Of a stretch of 64,000 bases of DNA, positions 1 through 11,904 are shown one piece after another. The stretch comes from Pycnopodia helianthoides (taxonomy: Eukaryota > Echinodermata > Asteroidea > Forcipulatida > Asteriidae). Where the stretch lies: contig CM063251.1 of the NCBI GenBank assembly GCA_032158295.1, positions 21,325,933 to 21,389,932 on the forward strand. The letters are read 5' to 3'. Both the position numbers and the translations under genes were made by a program. Within the stretch, counting starts at the first letter, position 1. Each line of letters begins with the position of its first letter. The notes under the pieces were generated by a model that saw only the letters and a list, made by a program, of their open reading frames with translations, was not told where the DNA came from and made no database searches.

Positions 1-1410
1 GGTTCCAGAAACTTTTGTTTTTAATAGAAAAACTGAATTTCCGTTCTTTCAGCGTAAAATACAATTCTAATTTTAGTTCATTATATTTGATTATTTCAAA
101 ATGGATATCACTTCATACGGATTTTATCCACGAAATAACGATAAGAAACATTTGTAAGGATAGTTCCTCACCAAATGCTTACTTTACCTTTAAAATACAT
201 AGTTAGTGCATGCTTGGTACTTGCTAACATATAAAACAATATTAATAACAGTACAAAAATACATTTTGTAAAGTTCTTACTCACAACAAGTTTATTACAC
301 AGAGAAAACCAAAGTTTCCGAGACTTGGCATTTACAAACAGTAAAATAACAATATTTACGCTAAAAAAAAACATACTTTTAATTACAACTTGAGCAAATA
401 ATAATTTTTAATAAGAATAATAGTTCAGTTGTTAAAATTTATTACCTTTGCGTTATTTACATGGGAGTGGGTGAATGGTACGCCAATTGGCGTACCATTC
501 CAAAGACATATTTCAAAATGGAGTTATTTATCAATCATTGCTTGAATTGCACCATGATTGCACCATGATAATTTTGTATGATTCTGGTATTTATCTTGTA
601 CAAATACTTTTTTTCTTATTAAACGTTAAAACATTCTTATTTAAAATCAAGTCTAACAAAAAATAACAATTATTAGGGTAAAATGTTTATTATTCTTTAA
701 GTGGTACAAATACTCTTGCATTTCGAACTTTGTCTGGTAAAAAACGTGTTTTTTTTCTGTAAATTTTGTGTTGTTCATTTTGTTCGGGTTGGATTTAGAT
801 TATTATGTTTAAAAAACGCAAACTCGAGATAGTTCAGCATTTTATACGAAAGTTTTACTTTTTTCCGAAAAAAAACATTTAATAAAATTAAAACAATATT
901 TTTTCCAGGTTAAAATGTTTAAATCTGAACTTCTTATAATACCCTTTTAGTTCTTATAGTGTTTTTTGTATTCTTCTTGATAACTTTGCCTACAAAATCA
1001 GCATTACGTTGCAAAATACCAAACGAGGACCCTACCTTTAAGCCCGATTTAAAATTCCGCAATAATTGCAGCTGGGAGTACACGTTGATAGAATTTTGAA
1101 ACAGACTGATTAGAAATTAATGCATATTAACGACGACGGAGTCCAAATAAAACACCATATCCATTGATTCTGCTTCCGAGTCAGCTGTAGGCCAACGAAA
1201 TTAACTTTCTATTTTCGTAACTGGAAAAACTGAAAAACAAAAATAGTAGAAATCGATTTCGGCAATGAAGGTGATTTTTTTTTCTGTCTGTAAACTGACA
1301 GGGTTCCAACGTATTGTTAAAGACACAACACATTTTCTAGGCAGAGAGCGAGAGAAAAGAAAACCCCTTTAATCTATCTTACAGCTCGCTGACTAATATA
1401 ACGGTCATAC
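1..1410. other. AT-rich non-coding stretch
   Basis: No reading frame here looks like a gene. The stretch is AT-rich with scattered T and A runs. The only ordered feature is a 28-bp perfect palindrome at 473-500, listed separately, followed at about 548-570 by two tandem copies of an 11-bp word ATTGCACCATG. Confidence 0.6.
473..500. repeat. 28-bp perfect palindrome
   Basis: The 14 bases from 473 (GAATGGTACGCCAA) are followed directly, with no spacer, by their exact reverse complement. The symmetry stops at 472/501. It is not flanked by a recognisable element and lies in otherwise featureless AT-rich DNA. It could be a dimeric protein site or the relic of a fold-back element. Confidence 0.9.
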
Positions 1411-1427
1411 TAATAATAGTAGACGGG

Positions 1428-1616
1428 TCAGAATTGACCCGGATGCGAGTCTCGTGGGGCCGGAACCATTTTGGATGTCAGTATGACCCGGCTTGTGTCA
1501 AAACCCGGGTCAAAATCCGCATTTTTGACCAGTTTTCGGGTCAGCCTGACCCAGAAATTGGTCAGGCCCATTGGGACCCAGAATTCGGGTCAATTCTGAC
1601 TAGGGAGTTTTTAGAG
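1428..1616 (+). repeat. Dispersed GACCC-rich repeat, copy 1
   Basis: This stretch is dense in GGGTCA / TGACCC words. It matches, in inverted orientation, the block at about 59936-60145: both contain GACCCGGATGC(A/G)AGT-like sequence followed by TGGGGCCGGA(A)CCATTT. The short open frames in both copies encode similar peptides only because the DNA is repeated. Class unknown; probably a short interspersed or MITE-type repeat. Confidence 0.65.
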
Positions 1617-1639
1617 TTTCAATAGGAGTATGTCCGTCT

Positions 1640-3240
1640 GGAACAGCGACGGTGAAATAGCGTTCAAAAAAAGTGCCCACAAACCCGGAGTATTCTCATG
1701 ACGTTTCTCATTGTTTTCACAAAAATGTAACCTCCAAATTTGATACATTTTTCGATGGTTCTTTCTTGAAAACTCAAGAGAATGACAATGAATTTATTCT
1801 TCCGACAAAAGTGATTTACTTTCCCTTTAATGTCGCGCTAAAAAAAATTCTTTGCATAAACGACCCTAAACATGAACAGCAGTGTTGATGTATTCACATC
1901 CGCCATTTTATTATTTTAAATGATTACGGAGAATTCGTTTATGCATAAGTCCCAATAACTGAAATTGATTTAGAGTCGGTAGACTATCACATACAGATAT
2001 GGCGGCATCCTTGCACATCTTTTAAAGTTGGTTAAAAAATTCTGGTCATCAACCGTTGTCACGTACGGTTCAAGGTTCCTTGACGTAGTTCTCCGTGCAA
2101 ATTAAATTGTCGGTAGTTTTTTAGGGTTCACAATGAGCAAAGGGAATGAATTATAATAGCGATCGTGGTTTTTTTCGAAAACCGTTGATACTCAACTTTG
2201 ACTGTACTTTTGATGCTCATTAACAATTTGCCTGCATCAATTCGTCTGGTTTTTTCCCCTCCACGTTATTAGCTTTTATTACTTGCATTTGCGTCTGTGC
2301 AAATTGTTTCCCTTTGGAGCTCCAAACCGCGCGGGACGTGGCAGATTTTGTATTATTCCGCTTAAGTGAGAGGAATGCCTGCCTGTGCTATCTGTCAACA
2401 ACGTGCAATCAAGGTGCGACATTCGCTACCCACCGGTACGCTTGGCGGTATTGATAACGAACGGTCTTCGCTGCGACACCTGGACTTGGCCAGTTTCTAT
2501 AGTCCTGATATATGTACTTCATAATCGTGCCCCATAGCTAATAGCCCTGGACCCAATTGCATTAAAGTCATAAAGAAGCAAAAGGCTTTAATCACAAAAA
2601 TTTGCTGGGCAATAATGGGTAACCAATCAAAGTACATTATGTTGTACACAGCTTTTGACGGGTCCCCATTAATGATTAATTAGCAGATAAATTTGCTGAG
2701 CAATTTCTATTTAACAATTCTGCGTCAATGGACCTTATGCTCAGTTAGAACAATTTTTTTATATTTTTATTTTGATCAAATTTCTCTTCTTAGTACAACG
2801 TATAGAGATACAGTCACGTACACTAAATGATGAATGAGTATATTATGAATATCAACCTAATGTAGGTAAGCTAGGCCTATCTCTGCTAAATAAGATTTGT
2901 TTGAGCTTAGCAAATTCATTTAATACTCTGAAGTCTCCGTAAATCGTAATGGAACCAGCGGAATGGTTGCCATGGGGTAAACCAAATGACCCTAAACCAC
3001 GTGCCGTTAATACTAATAGTTACTCACTATTAATTGTGACCTTTTACATTAAGTCCATTATGGTTTAACCATAACCATACATACCTACCCATCACATATC
3101 GACAATTATTTTGCATTGACAAAAGTTGCATTTAACTCGTCCCAAAACACTGTGTTTTCTCCCTGTGAAAGGACTTTTTGACTGACATGTTTTATAGACT
3201 TGCGGACAAGTCGTGAACTTGTGTCGCGGTAATGGCCCCC
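1640..3240. other. Non-coding, no recognised feature
   Basis: I see no coding exon, RNA gene or repeat that I can name here. The short open frames have random composition and no splice-site context. Confidence 0.5.
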
Positions 3241-3252
3241 ACGTGACTATGA

Positions 3253-3331
3253 TCTCGCGAGATTGTTGGCTCCCTACTACAGCCTAGAGTCGCGAGAGCA
3301 GAGGTCTCGCGGGAGCGCCAGTCTCGCGAGA
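3253..3331. promoter_or_regulatory. Cluster of TCTCGCGAGA motifs
   Basis: Two perfect palindromic TCTCGCGAGA decamers (3253-3262 and 3322-3331), one single-mismatch copy (TCTCGCGGGA, 3305-3314) and one half copy (GTCGCGAGAG, 3289-3298) lie within 80 bp. In vertebrates this decamer is a known core-promoter element bound by ZBTB33 (Kaiso) at TATA-less promoters. A promoter role here is inference, since no gene is recognised on either side. Confidence 0.5.
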
Positions 3332-3339
3332 GTATTATA

Positions 3340-6300
3340 GTTGCGTGAGAGCCGTTAGGCTTTGACCGCGGTAGAACTTTTAACGATTAATCCACAAGTC
3401 CACATGTTTTATGGATAGATCTTTCATGTTGAGGTGAACAACAAAACAGAGTATAATGTTGGTGTGTGTTCAATAGTGCCCGGTATGATTTTCTTCGTGC
3501 TGAACGATCCTAGCTATCAACAGCGTTTGCCAGCAGCGTGCCACTCACTGACCTAAAACCAGAATGAACGCAAACCATGATCTCTGTGAAATATTTACAA
3601 GGCTAGTTATTTTCCTGCGTTATCTCGACTTGTCTGTCATACCTGTCCTTAGAACAGGACTGTGTTTTGCGTTAGAGAGCAGAGAAACACTAGACTCGCT
3701 TGGCTGGCCATTGAGCTTGTGATTGAATCTTGGGCAAGTCTTCCGAGGTGCCTTTTCTTCTTCTCCTTCTTATTTTGAATGGTTTGCATACAGCGAGGGG
3801 GGATTCAAGGATAAGTAGAGCGTGTCTTGAGACGTTGAGGGTGTTCGTTTGTCCTATACACTTAGCTTGAGTAGGTACCACGAGACACGTCCATCTCTTT
3901 TCTGTAATGCAGTTTTAAAGTGGAGGTGATGAATTGTGCTCAATCCTATTATAAATAAATCAATCAATTGAAGAAAACAAGACGGAAATCGATTTGATTT
4001 ATTTCCGAAGTATCGATAGCCGTCCCCTCTCTATACCAGGGCTTAATTTCATAGAGCAGCATAGGCTCAAAAGTAGCTAAGCATAATAAGAACATGCTTA
4101 CCAAAATAGGGTTACCAGCCAAAGTAGCATTCCACGTGTACCATTTATGACTGGTATCTTGCTTCTTTATGCAAAGCAAATGTCTGAGCAATGATTGCTA
4201 CTTAAGCAGATCTATGACATTGGGCTCAGCTATCAGTAGATTTGTGTTGTGAACGACTTGGAACTTCGCGTAAACAAAGCATAACAAAAAGTTTATAACA
4301 ATTTTGTTGCTGTAAGGCATGATTACACAGATTTAAAGAAGACAAAGGGGGGGGGGGCAGGAAGTAAATATGGCTTCCATCGTGTTAACTGGCAGTATTC
4401 CTTGAGAACAAGCTGTACGAGAAGCTATAATTGCATTCAAAGGTCATTTTGAAACGTTGGGATGGAGGTCACGGTGCAGAAAAGAAAATGAAATAGGCTA
4501 ATGTAATAATTTGTGCGATCAGAGTAATCTTTCAGCTGAAGATAACGGCTATTAGTGGTGAACCTTCTCCGTCCTTAGGGATTTTGCTTCCCAAAGATAA
4601 TAGATCTCATATCACTCGTTTCTCTCTCTCACTCTGTCCTTCCCAAAAAAGTTGCCTGCATTGTCAAACAAAATAGTTCAGTGTATAACTCATAAGGTAG
4701 AATGTAAACCCAATCATATAGTTATGAATTATGAAACGAATCTGACTGCTGAGGCAGGGATGGAACATTTATCATCAATTTCGGAAGGGTGTTATCATTG
4801 TATCCTTAATTTTTTAACGGGCACACAACTCAACTAGCTTGGAAAAATACGGTGGTCACGTTTTTGCGAGAAACAAATAAACACGGTTTGTGTTTTGACG
4901 TGGAATATGTTTAATCTCTTATTTTGATTGCGGTAATCGAAATGAACAACGGCAATCTGGATTATATTCAAATGCTATTTTCCCCGACGCTGTTTGTCAG
5001 TATTTCTGACTGTATTATTTCACTGGAGGATTGGTAAAGTTTATTATCGTCGAGCTTTCAGATGAATTGTAACTAATCATTGTCAACTAATCACCAATCC
5101 TCATAATCAGTCTTAGATTGACCTCTCTGGAGGCTACCCAAAAGAAAGGTCAATTTGATTTTGGTTTGATCTAGACTTTGTGGTTACACTTTAATTGCAT
5201 ATAAATTGTTTAGCAGGGAATAGATTGAGACCATGGCTGTATACAGAATGAAAACATTACTGGAAATGATCCCATTATCACATATCAATTCATTTTAATA
5301 ATGATAATTCTGTGATTTACACCCCGTTCAAGTCAATATTGCCAGATGTGCCTTCACAACGTCCAAGGGGCGAGCTGTGGTCTGTGGGGAATTGTAAATC
5401 ATCCGTCATGTGCAAGGCTTTAATAGTCATTAAAGTTGTATTAATTTTGTCTGCAATTCAATACCACAGTTTCATCAAGGGAGGAGCTGATCATTTTAAC
5501 CCATCTGTTGGCCGTCTGTTCTCTGACACTAATAAACTTCCACTAGTTTGATAGTTTGCTTTCATATCTTATATACAAAATGTTTTGTATGGATATAGCC
5601 CTCTGTTTTGTCTATAAATTGATCTGTTTTTTATGTTCGTATTTTGCTGTTGCATCTGACGATGGTCTGAATCGGATCGAAAGCTAAGGCCATCCACTCA
5701 TTCCCGTTTTATAGGCCTAGATAGAAATATATATATATATATGCATATATATATATAGCGGTATGATGTTTTGCATTGTCTGTCTTTCAGCGTGTAGCAT
5801 GACAATTAACAGCTTTTCTACCGAAATTATTCAAAAGGTTAACAAAAGTTATCTTTGTTAAGTTTTTATTTATCTTGTATAATCTTTTCCTCCTTTTGGA
5901 TGACATCCCCTTATATGTAATGAGTACATTTATTTTATCATTAAAAAGAATGTTATACAAAGGCACTTGTTTTTGTGTTAAGTTCTGGTTTAACAAGAAA
6001 GCTTTCCATTATTTTAAATGTTGATTTAGGAAAAGGTACACAAACTCACATGTGCTTTTTCATATCAATATTGGTTGCAGTTAATCGGTCTTAGTTCCAT
6101 AGGAGACAGTAATTCTACAGTGCTTATTTAAATCAAGGAAGCTTTTGATCTCGAGTCCCATGAATTAACAATGTTAAACCGAATCCCTTAAGAATTGTGT
6201 GCCTCGGTTCTGCAAAAGTCATCTTCGTTTGAAAAAAACAACATAAAATACAGTTATTTGAACTATACCCCCAGCTTGCACGGAACGCTGGTAAAAGCTA

Positions 6301-7230
6301 CCGGTATAAAAAAAACACGCTTAAATAAAAACCAATCCAATTAACAAATTTCATCAGTTACTAATTTAATAACTCAACCTGCCATTACAAAAATTAACAG
6401 TCTTTTTGTGAACGTCAGGTACTTACCAACCTTTTCTTTTGCAAAAGGATGCTTACTCCACTCCAAACTGTTCAAATTAAATTCTTAACAAAACGTGATA
6501 ATGGCGTATTGTTTTTACAGAGTGGTCACCCAATGGGTTGCACACCATTGTGCAGTTCTTCAACCTTAGCTGGCTTTATTTACGTAGAAAACTTCCAATA
6601 AATAATGCTTTCAAAACCATCTGTTTCTCCACATTATCCTACTAGAAACTGTAATCTAGGAAGGCACTCAGATGTCCTCGACAATATGACTGAAACTTCA
6701 TGTACAAAGATCGAAATCTATAATCTGACAACGGGCTGTAAAATGAGGCCCTGTTGTCAACTGAAGTAGGATTAATATTACTTGATCAATAAACATTGTT
6801 AACAGTGCACGTGTAGACCAACGATATAGAATTATAACGGAATGTTAGATTCTTCTAGCGACCCCTTGCAGACGTGGAACGCAAATCCGCAAAATGTGCG
6901 TCTACTATTTCCACAATTTTTGTGGTCAATAGACCGTTCTATTGTTGATAGACAATTGCGCTGGTTGGCATGGACGGCCAAATATTAGCAAAACACTCAA
7001 TCGTGTTAACAGATGTTGTGACCATAATCATCATTTCTGCAAACTTTCAATTTAAAAAAATGCTTCCAATGATTGGGTGCTTTGTTTCCAACAAATTCGA
7101 CACTATTTCTGAATATTATTTTGTGTAACATCATAGCTGTGGCTATCTGTTGTTGCTTTGCATATGGCCAGTTCCCATAGTTTTTCATCCGTGGTTTGCA
7201 AAAACTCTGGCTGTGACGTTGCATTATAAA
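3340..7230. other. Non-coding, simple repeats only
   Basis: No gene recognised. It contains a run of 11 G at 4347-4357 and an AT dinucleotide tract broken by a GC at about 5730-5758. Open frames are short and unremarkable. Confidence 0.5.
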
Positions 7231-7234
7231 AGTG

Positions 7235-7392
7235 TATAGACCCTTGCATTGGCCGCCATTTTTTATGTAAAACAATGGAACCTGCGCATGCGTACACGCT
7301 GCGCACGGCTCTTTGGCACTGATAGCAGCTCTACATTGACCTTAGTGAGGAGACTGTTTTGGGCTTGTGACGTCATATGCAAGGGGTCTATT
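7235..7392 (+). mobile_element. Short inverted-repeat element with TGACGTCA, copy 1
   Basis: The copy begins TATAGACCCTTGCA and ends TGCAAGGGGTCTATT, so its ends are imperfect inverted repeats. Inside are GGCCGCCA near the left end and a perfect TGACGTCA (7368-7375) near the right end. The next two blocks (7430-7588 and 7583-7736) align with its reverse complement. Size, terminal repeats and lack of coding sequence fit a MITE. The superfamily is unknown because target duplications are not clear. Confidence 0.65.
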
Positions 7393-7429
7393 AATTTATG
7401 TACATTTGACTCGCGTCGTGCAATGGATC

Positions 7430-7588
7430 AAAAGAGCCCTTTCAAATGACGTCACAATAACCCAAAAGCGCCCTCGCTGAGGTCAATGAGGACCTTTCAT
7501 TGGCTGAGAGCTGTGCGAGATTCGTACATGTGTGCACGTATCGATTGTTTGACCTCAGTGATGGCGGCCATTGCAAGGAGTCTATAAA
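7430..7588 (-). mobile_element. TGACGTCA element, inverted copy 2
   Basis: This block is related to the reverse complement of the element at 7235-7392. It has TGACGTCA at 7447-7454 near its left end and ATGGCGGCCATTGCAAGGAG near its right end, finishing with TCTATAA. Its central part is diverged from copy 1 but keeps the order of shared words (GAGGTCAATGA, GAGCTGTGCG). Confidence 0.6.
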
Positions 7589-7736
7589 TGGATTGCACAT
7601 GACGTCATTGACCACCATCTTTGATGAAGACAATGGAACGTGCTGCGCACAGCTCTCGTTCAATGACAACCTTTACACGCGTGCACGGTTCATCAACTAT
7701 GGCGGCCAGTGCAAAAGTTCTATCAGCTTTTCCATG
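7583..7736 (-). mobile_element. TGACGTCA element, inverted copy 3
   Basis: Third copy, in the same orientation as copy 2 and abutting it. It has TGACGTCA at 7600-7607, CAATGGAACGTGCTGCGCAC in the middle (compare CAATGGAACCTGCGCATGCG in copy 1), and ATGGCGGCCAGTGCAAAAG near the right end. The side-by-side arrangement suggests nested or serial insertion. Confidence 0.55.
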
Positions 7737-7744
7737 TGAAATTT

Positions 7745-8860
7745 GCAAATTACATTAACGCATGCATACATACACTTTTGACTGGCAAACACAACAAAGT
7801 TGTGCACAAGACAGACGCACAAAGGCATGTGCGTCACGCCACCATCAGCCCCATACAAAAAGGCGCGATATCACCTCATTTTGTCAACCAAAAGTGTCTG
7901 TGCACACGCAAGAAGTGCAACTTACATATTTTATGGGAACGAGTGGATTATGCCGCTCTGTCGCATCGAATGCATTAGTTGTGCTGTAACATTAACATGG
8001 TTTTATGATCTTTTATAAACACAAACTTATAGTGTGGACCCTATATCTGTTTAGTTGTTTGTTTTTCTGTTTCGTTTTTAATCAAGATATTCAAGTGCTA
8101 AAGTCACAATAAGTATAACAGCCGTCACAGCTCCTTGACCTGTGATAGATTAGTTGAGATGAAAAACACTATTAGTTTCTTATAACAAGCCGTTGGTAAG
8201 GGTAGCCTTTTCATAGAAGTAATTGGATCATTTGCAAGGTAATGTGTGTGTAATATGGTATTACCATTAAGAGCCCTGTCTCGATTGGTATCCCTGATTA
8301 AAATTTACATTGTTGATGTGGGGTTCCGGACCACCATGATTATGTTTACGAATGGGGGTAAAAACGTAATCAACGGTTGATCAATCATGGGTATGAGGGC
8401 CGTAGAAAGGAGTCCTTGGCCAAATCCATCATTAATGTAATCATATAAGCAGCATGGATTTCGTCTGTCAATCCGGCCAAACTTCTGAGTTTACAAGGAC
8501 GTTATTAAAAAAAAAGATTCTTTGTTTAACGCTACCTGTTTTATTTACACCTCGGTTGTCGTTTGGTCGTCAGTGTGACAGCTCTGATCTTGCAAGGTCT
8601 TATGATAAGCATCAGCTTGTGTCAGCACAAATAAAGGGGTCTACTAACTGTACATGGCTTGAGGCCCGCCTGTAGGCCAGGGAGGTTAAGAATCGACTTC
8701 CTTGATGCACGAACAATAAATTCGGACGTTCCTCTCCTGCATTTATTGTCTGCTCTCTACGCAGGTCACGTTTTAAGGAATAAACGCTTGCCAGATGTAC
8801 TTATCTGGAGGTTAGCAAACTTAAGTGGCAGTTAAAAAAAAGGGGGAGGGGGTCGGCGAT
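7745..8860. other. Non-coding, no recognised feature
   Basis: Several overlapping short frames at 7709-8018 are by-products of GC-richer repeat-flanking DNA. They show no domain, start context or splice sites that I trust. Nothing else is recognised. Confidence 0.5.
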
Positions 8861-9205
8861 TTAAAGGCAGGGTACAATTTTTGATAATTGTCAAACACAA
8901 ATTTCTTCACTTGGTGTATCCCAACATGTGCATAATTTGAGACACCTGTGAAAATTTGGGCTCAATTGGTCATCGAAGTTGCAAAAACTAATGAAAGAAA
9001 AAACCCTTGTTTTGTTGCATAAAATTGTGTGCTTTCAGATGCCACAGAAAGGCTTCTCGCCTGCAGCCATTCTTAGATTCAAATTTGTGTGGTGGAAATT
9101 ACCTCCTTCTCAAAAACTACAACACTTCAAAGGGAGTCTTTTTCACAATGTTTTATATTAACTATCAACAGTATAATAACTACCAAAAGTATACCCTGCC
9201 TTTAA
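8861..9205 (+). mobile_element. TTAA-flanked MITE, copy 1
   Basis: The element begins TTAAAGGCAGGGTA and ends TACCCTGCCTTTAA, giving 14-bp perfect terminal inverted repeats that include TTAA on each side. TTAA target duplication is the hallmark of piggyBac-type transposition, but the terminal sequence is not a classic piggyBac CCCT start, so the superfamily is tentative. It is homologous along its length to 35006-35391 (shared ACTTGGTGTATCCCAACAT and CTCAATTGGTCATC) and, inverted and truncated, to 32032-32236. It is non-coding. Confidence 0.85.
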
Positions 9206-11200
9206 GTAGCACCTTAAGTTCCTTCCCATGAATACGCGCTCTCGATTTTCAAATCAAACGTACTCAAGAAGAACCTGTGTAATGTTCTGAAACCGTATAC
9301 ATTTAAATATCAATAGAGCAGACTGAGAAAACTATCTTGCCGTCAGATTGCATCAACTGTGAAGAAACCATAACCTCGTGTTATCTAACGCATTGCGTTT
9401 GTAATTACACATTATGTAATGAATGGAGGTATAATTAGCCAATAATAAGTTTCTAATGTCCTTGTTGTAATTTTTGCAATTAACATTCAGTGGTGCTGTA
9501 GCCGCCACTTTAAAGAGACGGTTCAGTGCAAAACGAGCAACAAAAAAATGTCCAGGTCAAGAATTATCAGACTGGTTGATCCTTCTGAAGAGGTATGCAG
9601 GGATAGATTTCTCCTTTCGTTGTTTCTTTATTCAATCTGACACTTGGATATCATGGGGTGGGGGGGGGTTGCAACTGCGAGGAATTTTCTGAAATCTTTC
9701 TTATAAGTTGGCACGAATCAACCTGAGAAACTTCACACAGCTGTGATCAATCTATTATGTTTAAAATCATGTGATACCCCACCCACCAACACCAAATGAA
9801 CTCTTGAGTTCATTATGTGAACTCGTTTTGAAACCATAACAACAAATTATTGTAGAATCTCTACTTTGGATATCCGTTCCTAAGCCAGACTTATCTGACT
9901 CGACTCGTCATCTGCGAATCATGAACTCAATTCATCCATTTCCTTTTGTACCGTACTCAAAACAATTTGCCGAAACACCGTGATGGAAATAAATGTTTAA
10001 CAAAATGTAATTGATTTGAAAGAGTAGCATCTCTTTAAATTTCAATTTGTATTCTGGACACATTCAGTCAAGTAGATGTAAAAAAAAAAAAAAAAAACAC
10101 TGATTGTTTTTCTGTGCGGTTTTATTAATAAAATCAGTATAATAAAACGAGCCACATTCATACAGCCTTTATTCTGATGACATTTACGTGCAACGCGACT
10201 TAACAAAACTACTGGAAACCTTTGTGCGTGACGCAATTACAAAAGCCCGTCATCTCGTCGGTAATGTGCGACCTGTTCCTATGAGTTCATATTTCTCCGT
10301 CCTTTCAAATGTTCTCTGAGGAAAGAAACAAAATGTGCAAGTTTGATTGTCTTATAATGTACATGTACATCTTGATTGGGTCGTTAAAAACCTATTGCCA
10401 TGGGGCACAGAGCTAATTATGATAGCAAATTTCTTTCGAATGTTGGTTATAAATGGATATTACTGCCGTCGAGGGAAACGAAGCCCGTTAAGCCAGGCAG
10501 TATAACGATACATCTACATTAAATCAGTGCCAAAAGTTGAATATGAACAGGCTGGTTCTGTGCTCATATTGGGCCATTATCTGTTTGGCCTTGCTAATGT
10601 ATCTACTAATGTAATTCCGGGTCGTATTCCCATTGTACAGCGACCCTTGATCGGCCAAGATTAGTTTTGGCAATAATGAGATTGATGAGATTGCAATGAG
10701 ATTGCAATGAGTAACAATAGACGTGGTGGGATCTCTTCGGTAATACCCAACATAAGCACTTTAATCCAATTTGTATCTTTTTGATTTGCCACAGCCCAGT
10801 GGTTAATGAACTTCTCCTGGGTTCCCACGTGCGTGTTGTTTCATCCTTGACGCCTACGATGCATTTCCCATGTCATTCAAATGAGCATCTTACTCTCAAA
10901 GCGTCTACTCTCTTATCGTCAGTCATGTGAGATTAAAAGTTCTTTATAATGGCAGCCCAAGGGTTCTACTTAGAATATTGTAGAATAACCAGATCCCCTC
11001 CTGGGTATCTCCTTCTGCCTGTGACCTCCGAGGTATTACTCCGTCGACAGGTTAATTCCTTCTTAATTTACTGCAATTGGCTGATGCAGTTCCACTCAGT
11101 GGCTTTTAATATATGAGGTGATGTCAGAATGTGAGTCTCAGTTGAGATCTTCATCTTTGCTTTACAGCCTTGCTTTTACCTTCTTCCGAGACGATGCGTT
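9206..11200. other. Non-coding, simple repeats
   Basis: No gene recognised. It contains a G-rich run near 9656-9668, an A run at about 10080-10097, and short GAGATTG(CA)AT reiterations around 10677-10712. Confidence 0.5.
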
Positions 11201-11229
11201 CTTCTACGTCATCCGCCTTCCCTTACTGT

Positions 11230-11900
11230 CGATATTTTTGTAACTATCGTTACTGTTGTTACTTTTGGCCTTAGTATTGTTACTATAATTAGTACTCTTA
11301 CTATCATTGGTGTCACTATCATTAGTATCGTTATTGTCTAGTATTTTTATCTCAATTATTATTGTTACTATCATTAATATTGTTACTGCCATTAGTAGCG
11401 TTAATGTCTTTACAGTCATTAGTATTGTTACTGTCGTTACTAATGTTACTATTATTTGTATAGTTGCTGCCATTCTGTCTTAAGCATTGTTACTGTCATT
11501 AGTGTCGTTACTGATGTTACTATTGATACTATCGTTATCATCGTTACTGTCATTAGTAGCGTTACTGTCATTATTATTTTACTGTCATTTGTGTCATTAC
11601 TGTCGTTACTATTGTTACTGTCATTAGTATCGTTGCTGTCATTATTATTTTTACTGTCATTTGTGTCATTACTGTCGTTACTATTGTTACTGTCATTAGT
11701 ATCGTTGCTGTTATTAGTATCATTGCTGTCTTTAGCATTATTACTGTCGTTACTGTCATTACTATTGATACTATCCTTAGTATCGTTACTGTCATTTGTA
11801 TCATTACTGTCGTTACTACACTGTTACTTTCATTAGTATTGTTACTGTCGTTACTATCATTATTCCTTCTACTCATCGTCACGACTATTACTGCTGTTAC
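11230..11900. repeat. 9-bp minisatellite with 72-bp higher-order unit
   Basis: The tract consists of degenerate 9-mers such as GTTACTGTC and ATTAGTATC alternating in register. A longer block starting ACTGTCATTTGTG recurs at 11581 and 11653, a 72-bp (8 x 9) higher-order period. A related block starts at 11788, 135 bp (15 x 9) further on. Because 9 is a multiple of 3, long open frames appear on both strands; they are low-complexity V/S/L/I or T/M/N peptides and are not genes. Confidence 0.9.
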
Positions 11901-11904
11901 TATC

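Noticed and set aside
7006..8018. Cluster of overlapping 66-89-codon frames
   Set aside because: Coincides with GC-richer repeat copies; frames overlap on both strands without domain, start or splice evidence.
11204..11882. Frames of 89, 126 and 102 codons
   Set aside because: They arise from the 9-bp minisatellite, which cannot create a stop once its unit lacks one; the peptides are low complexity.
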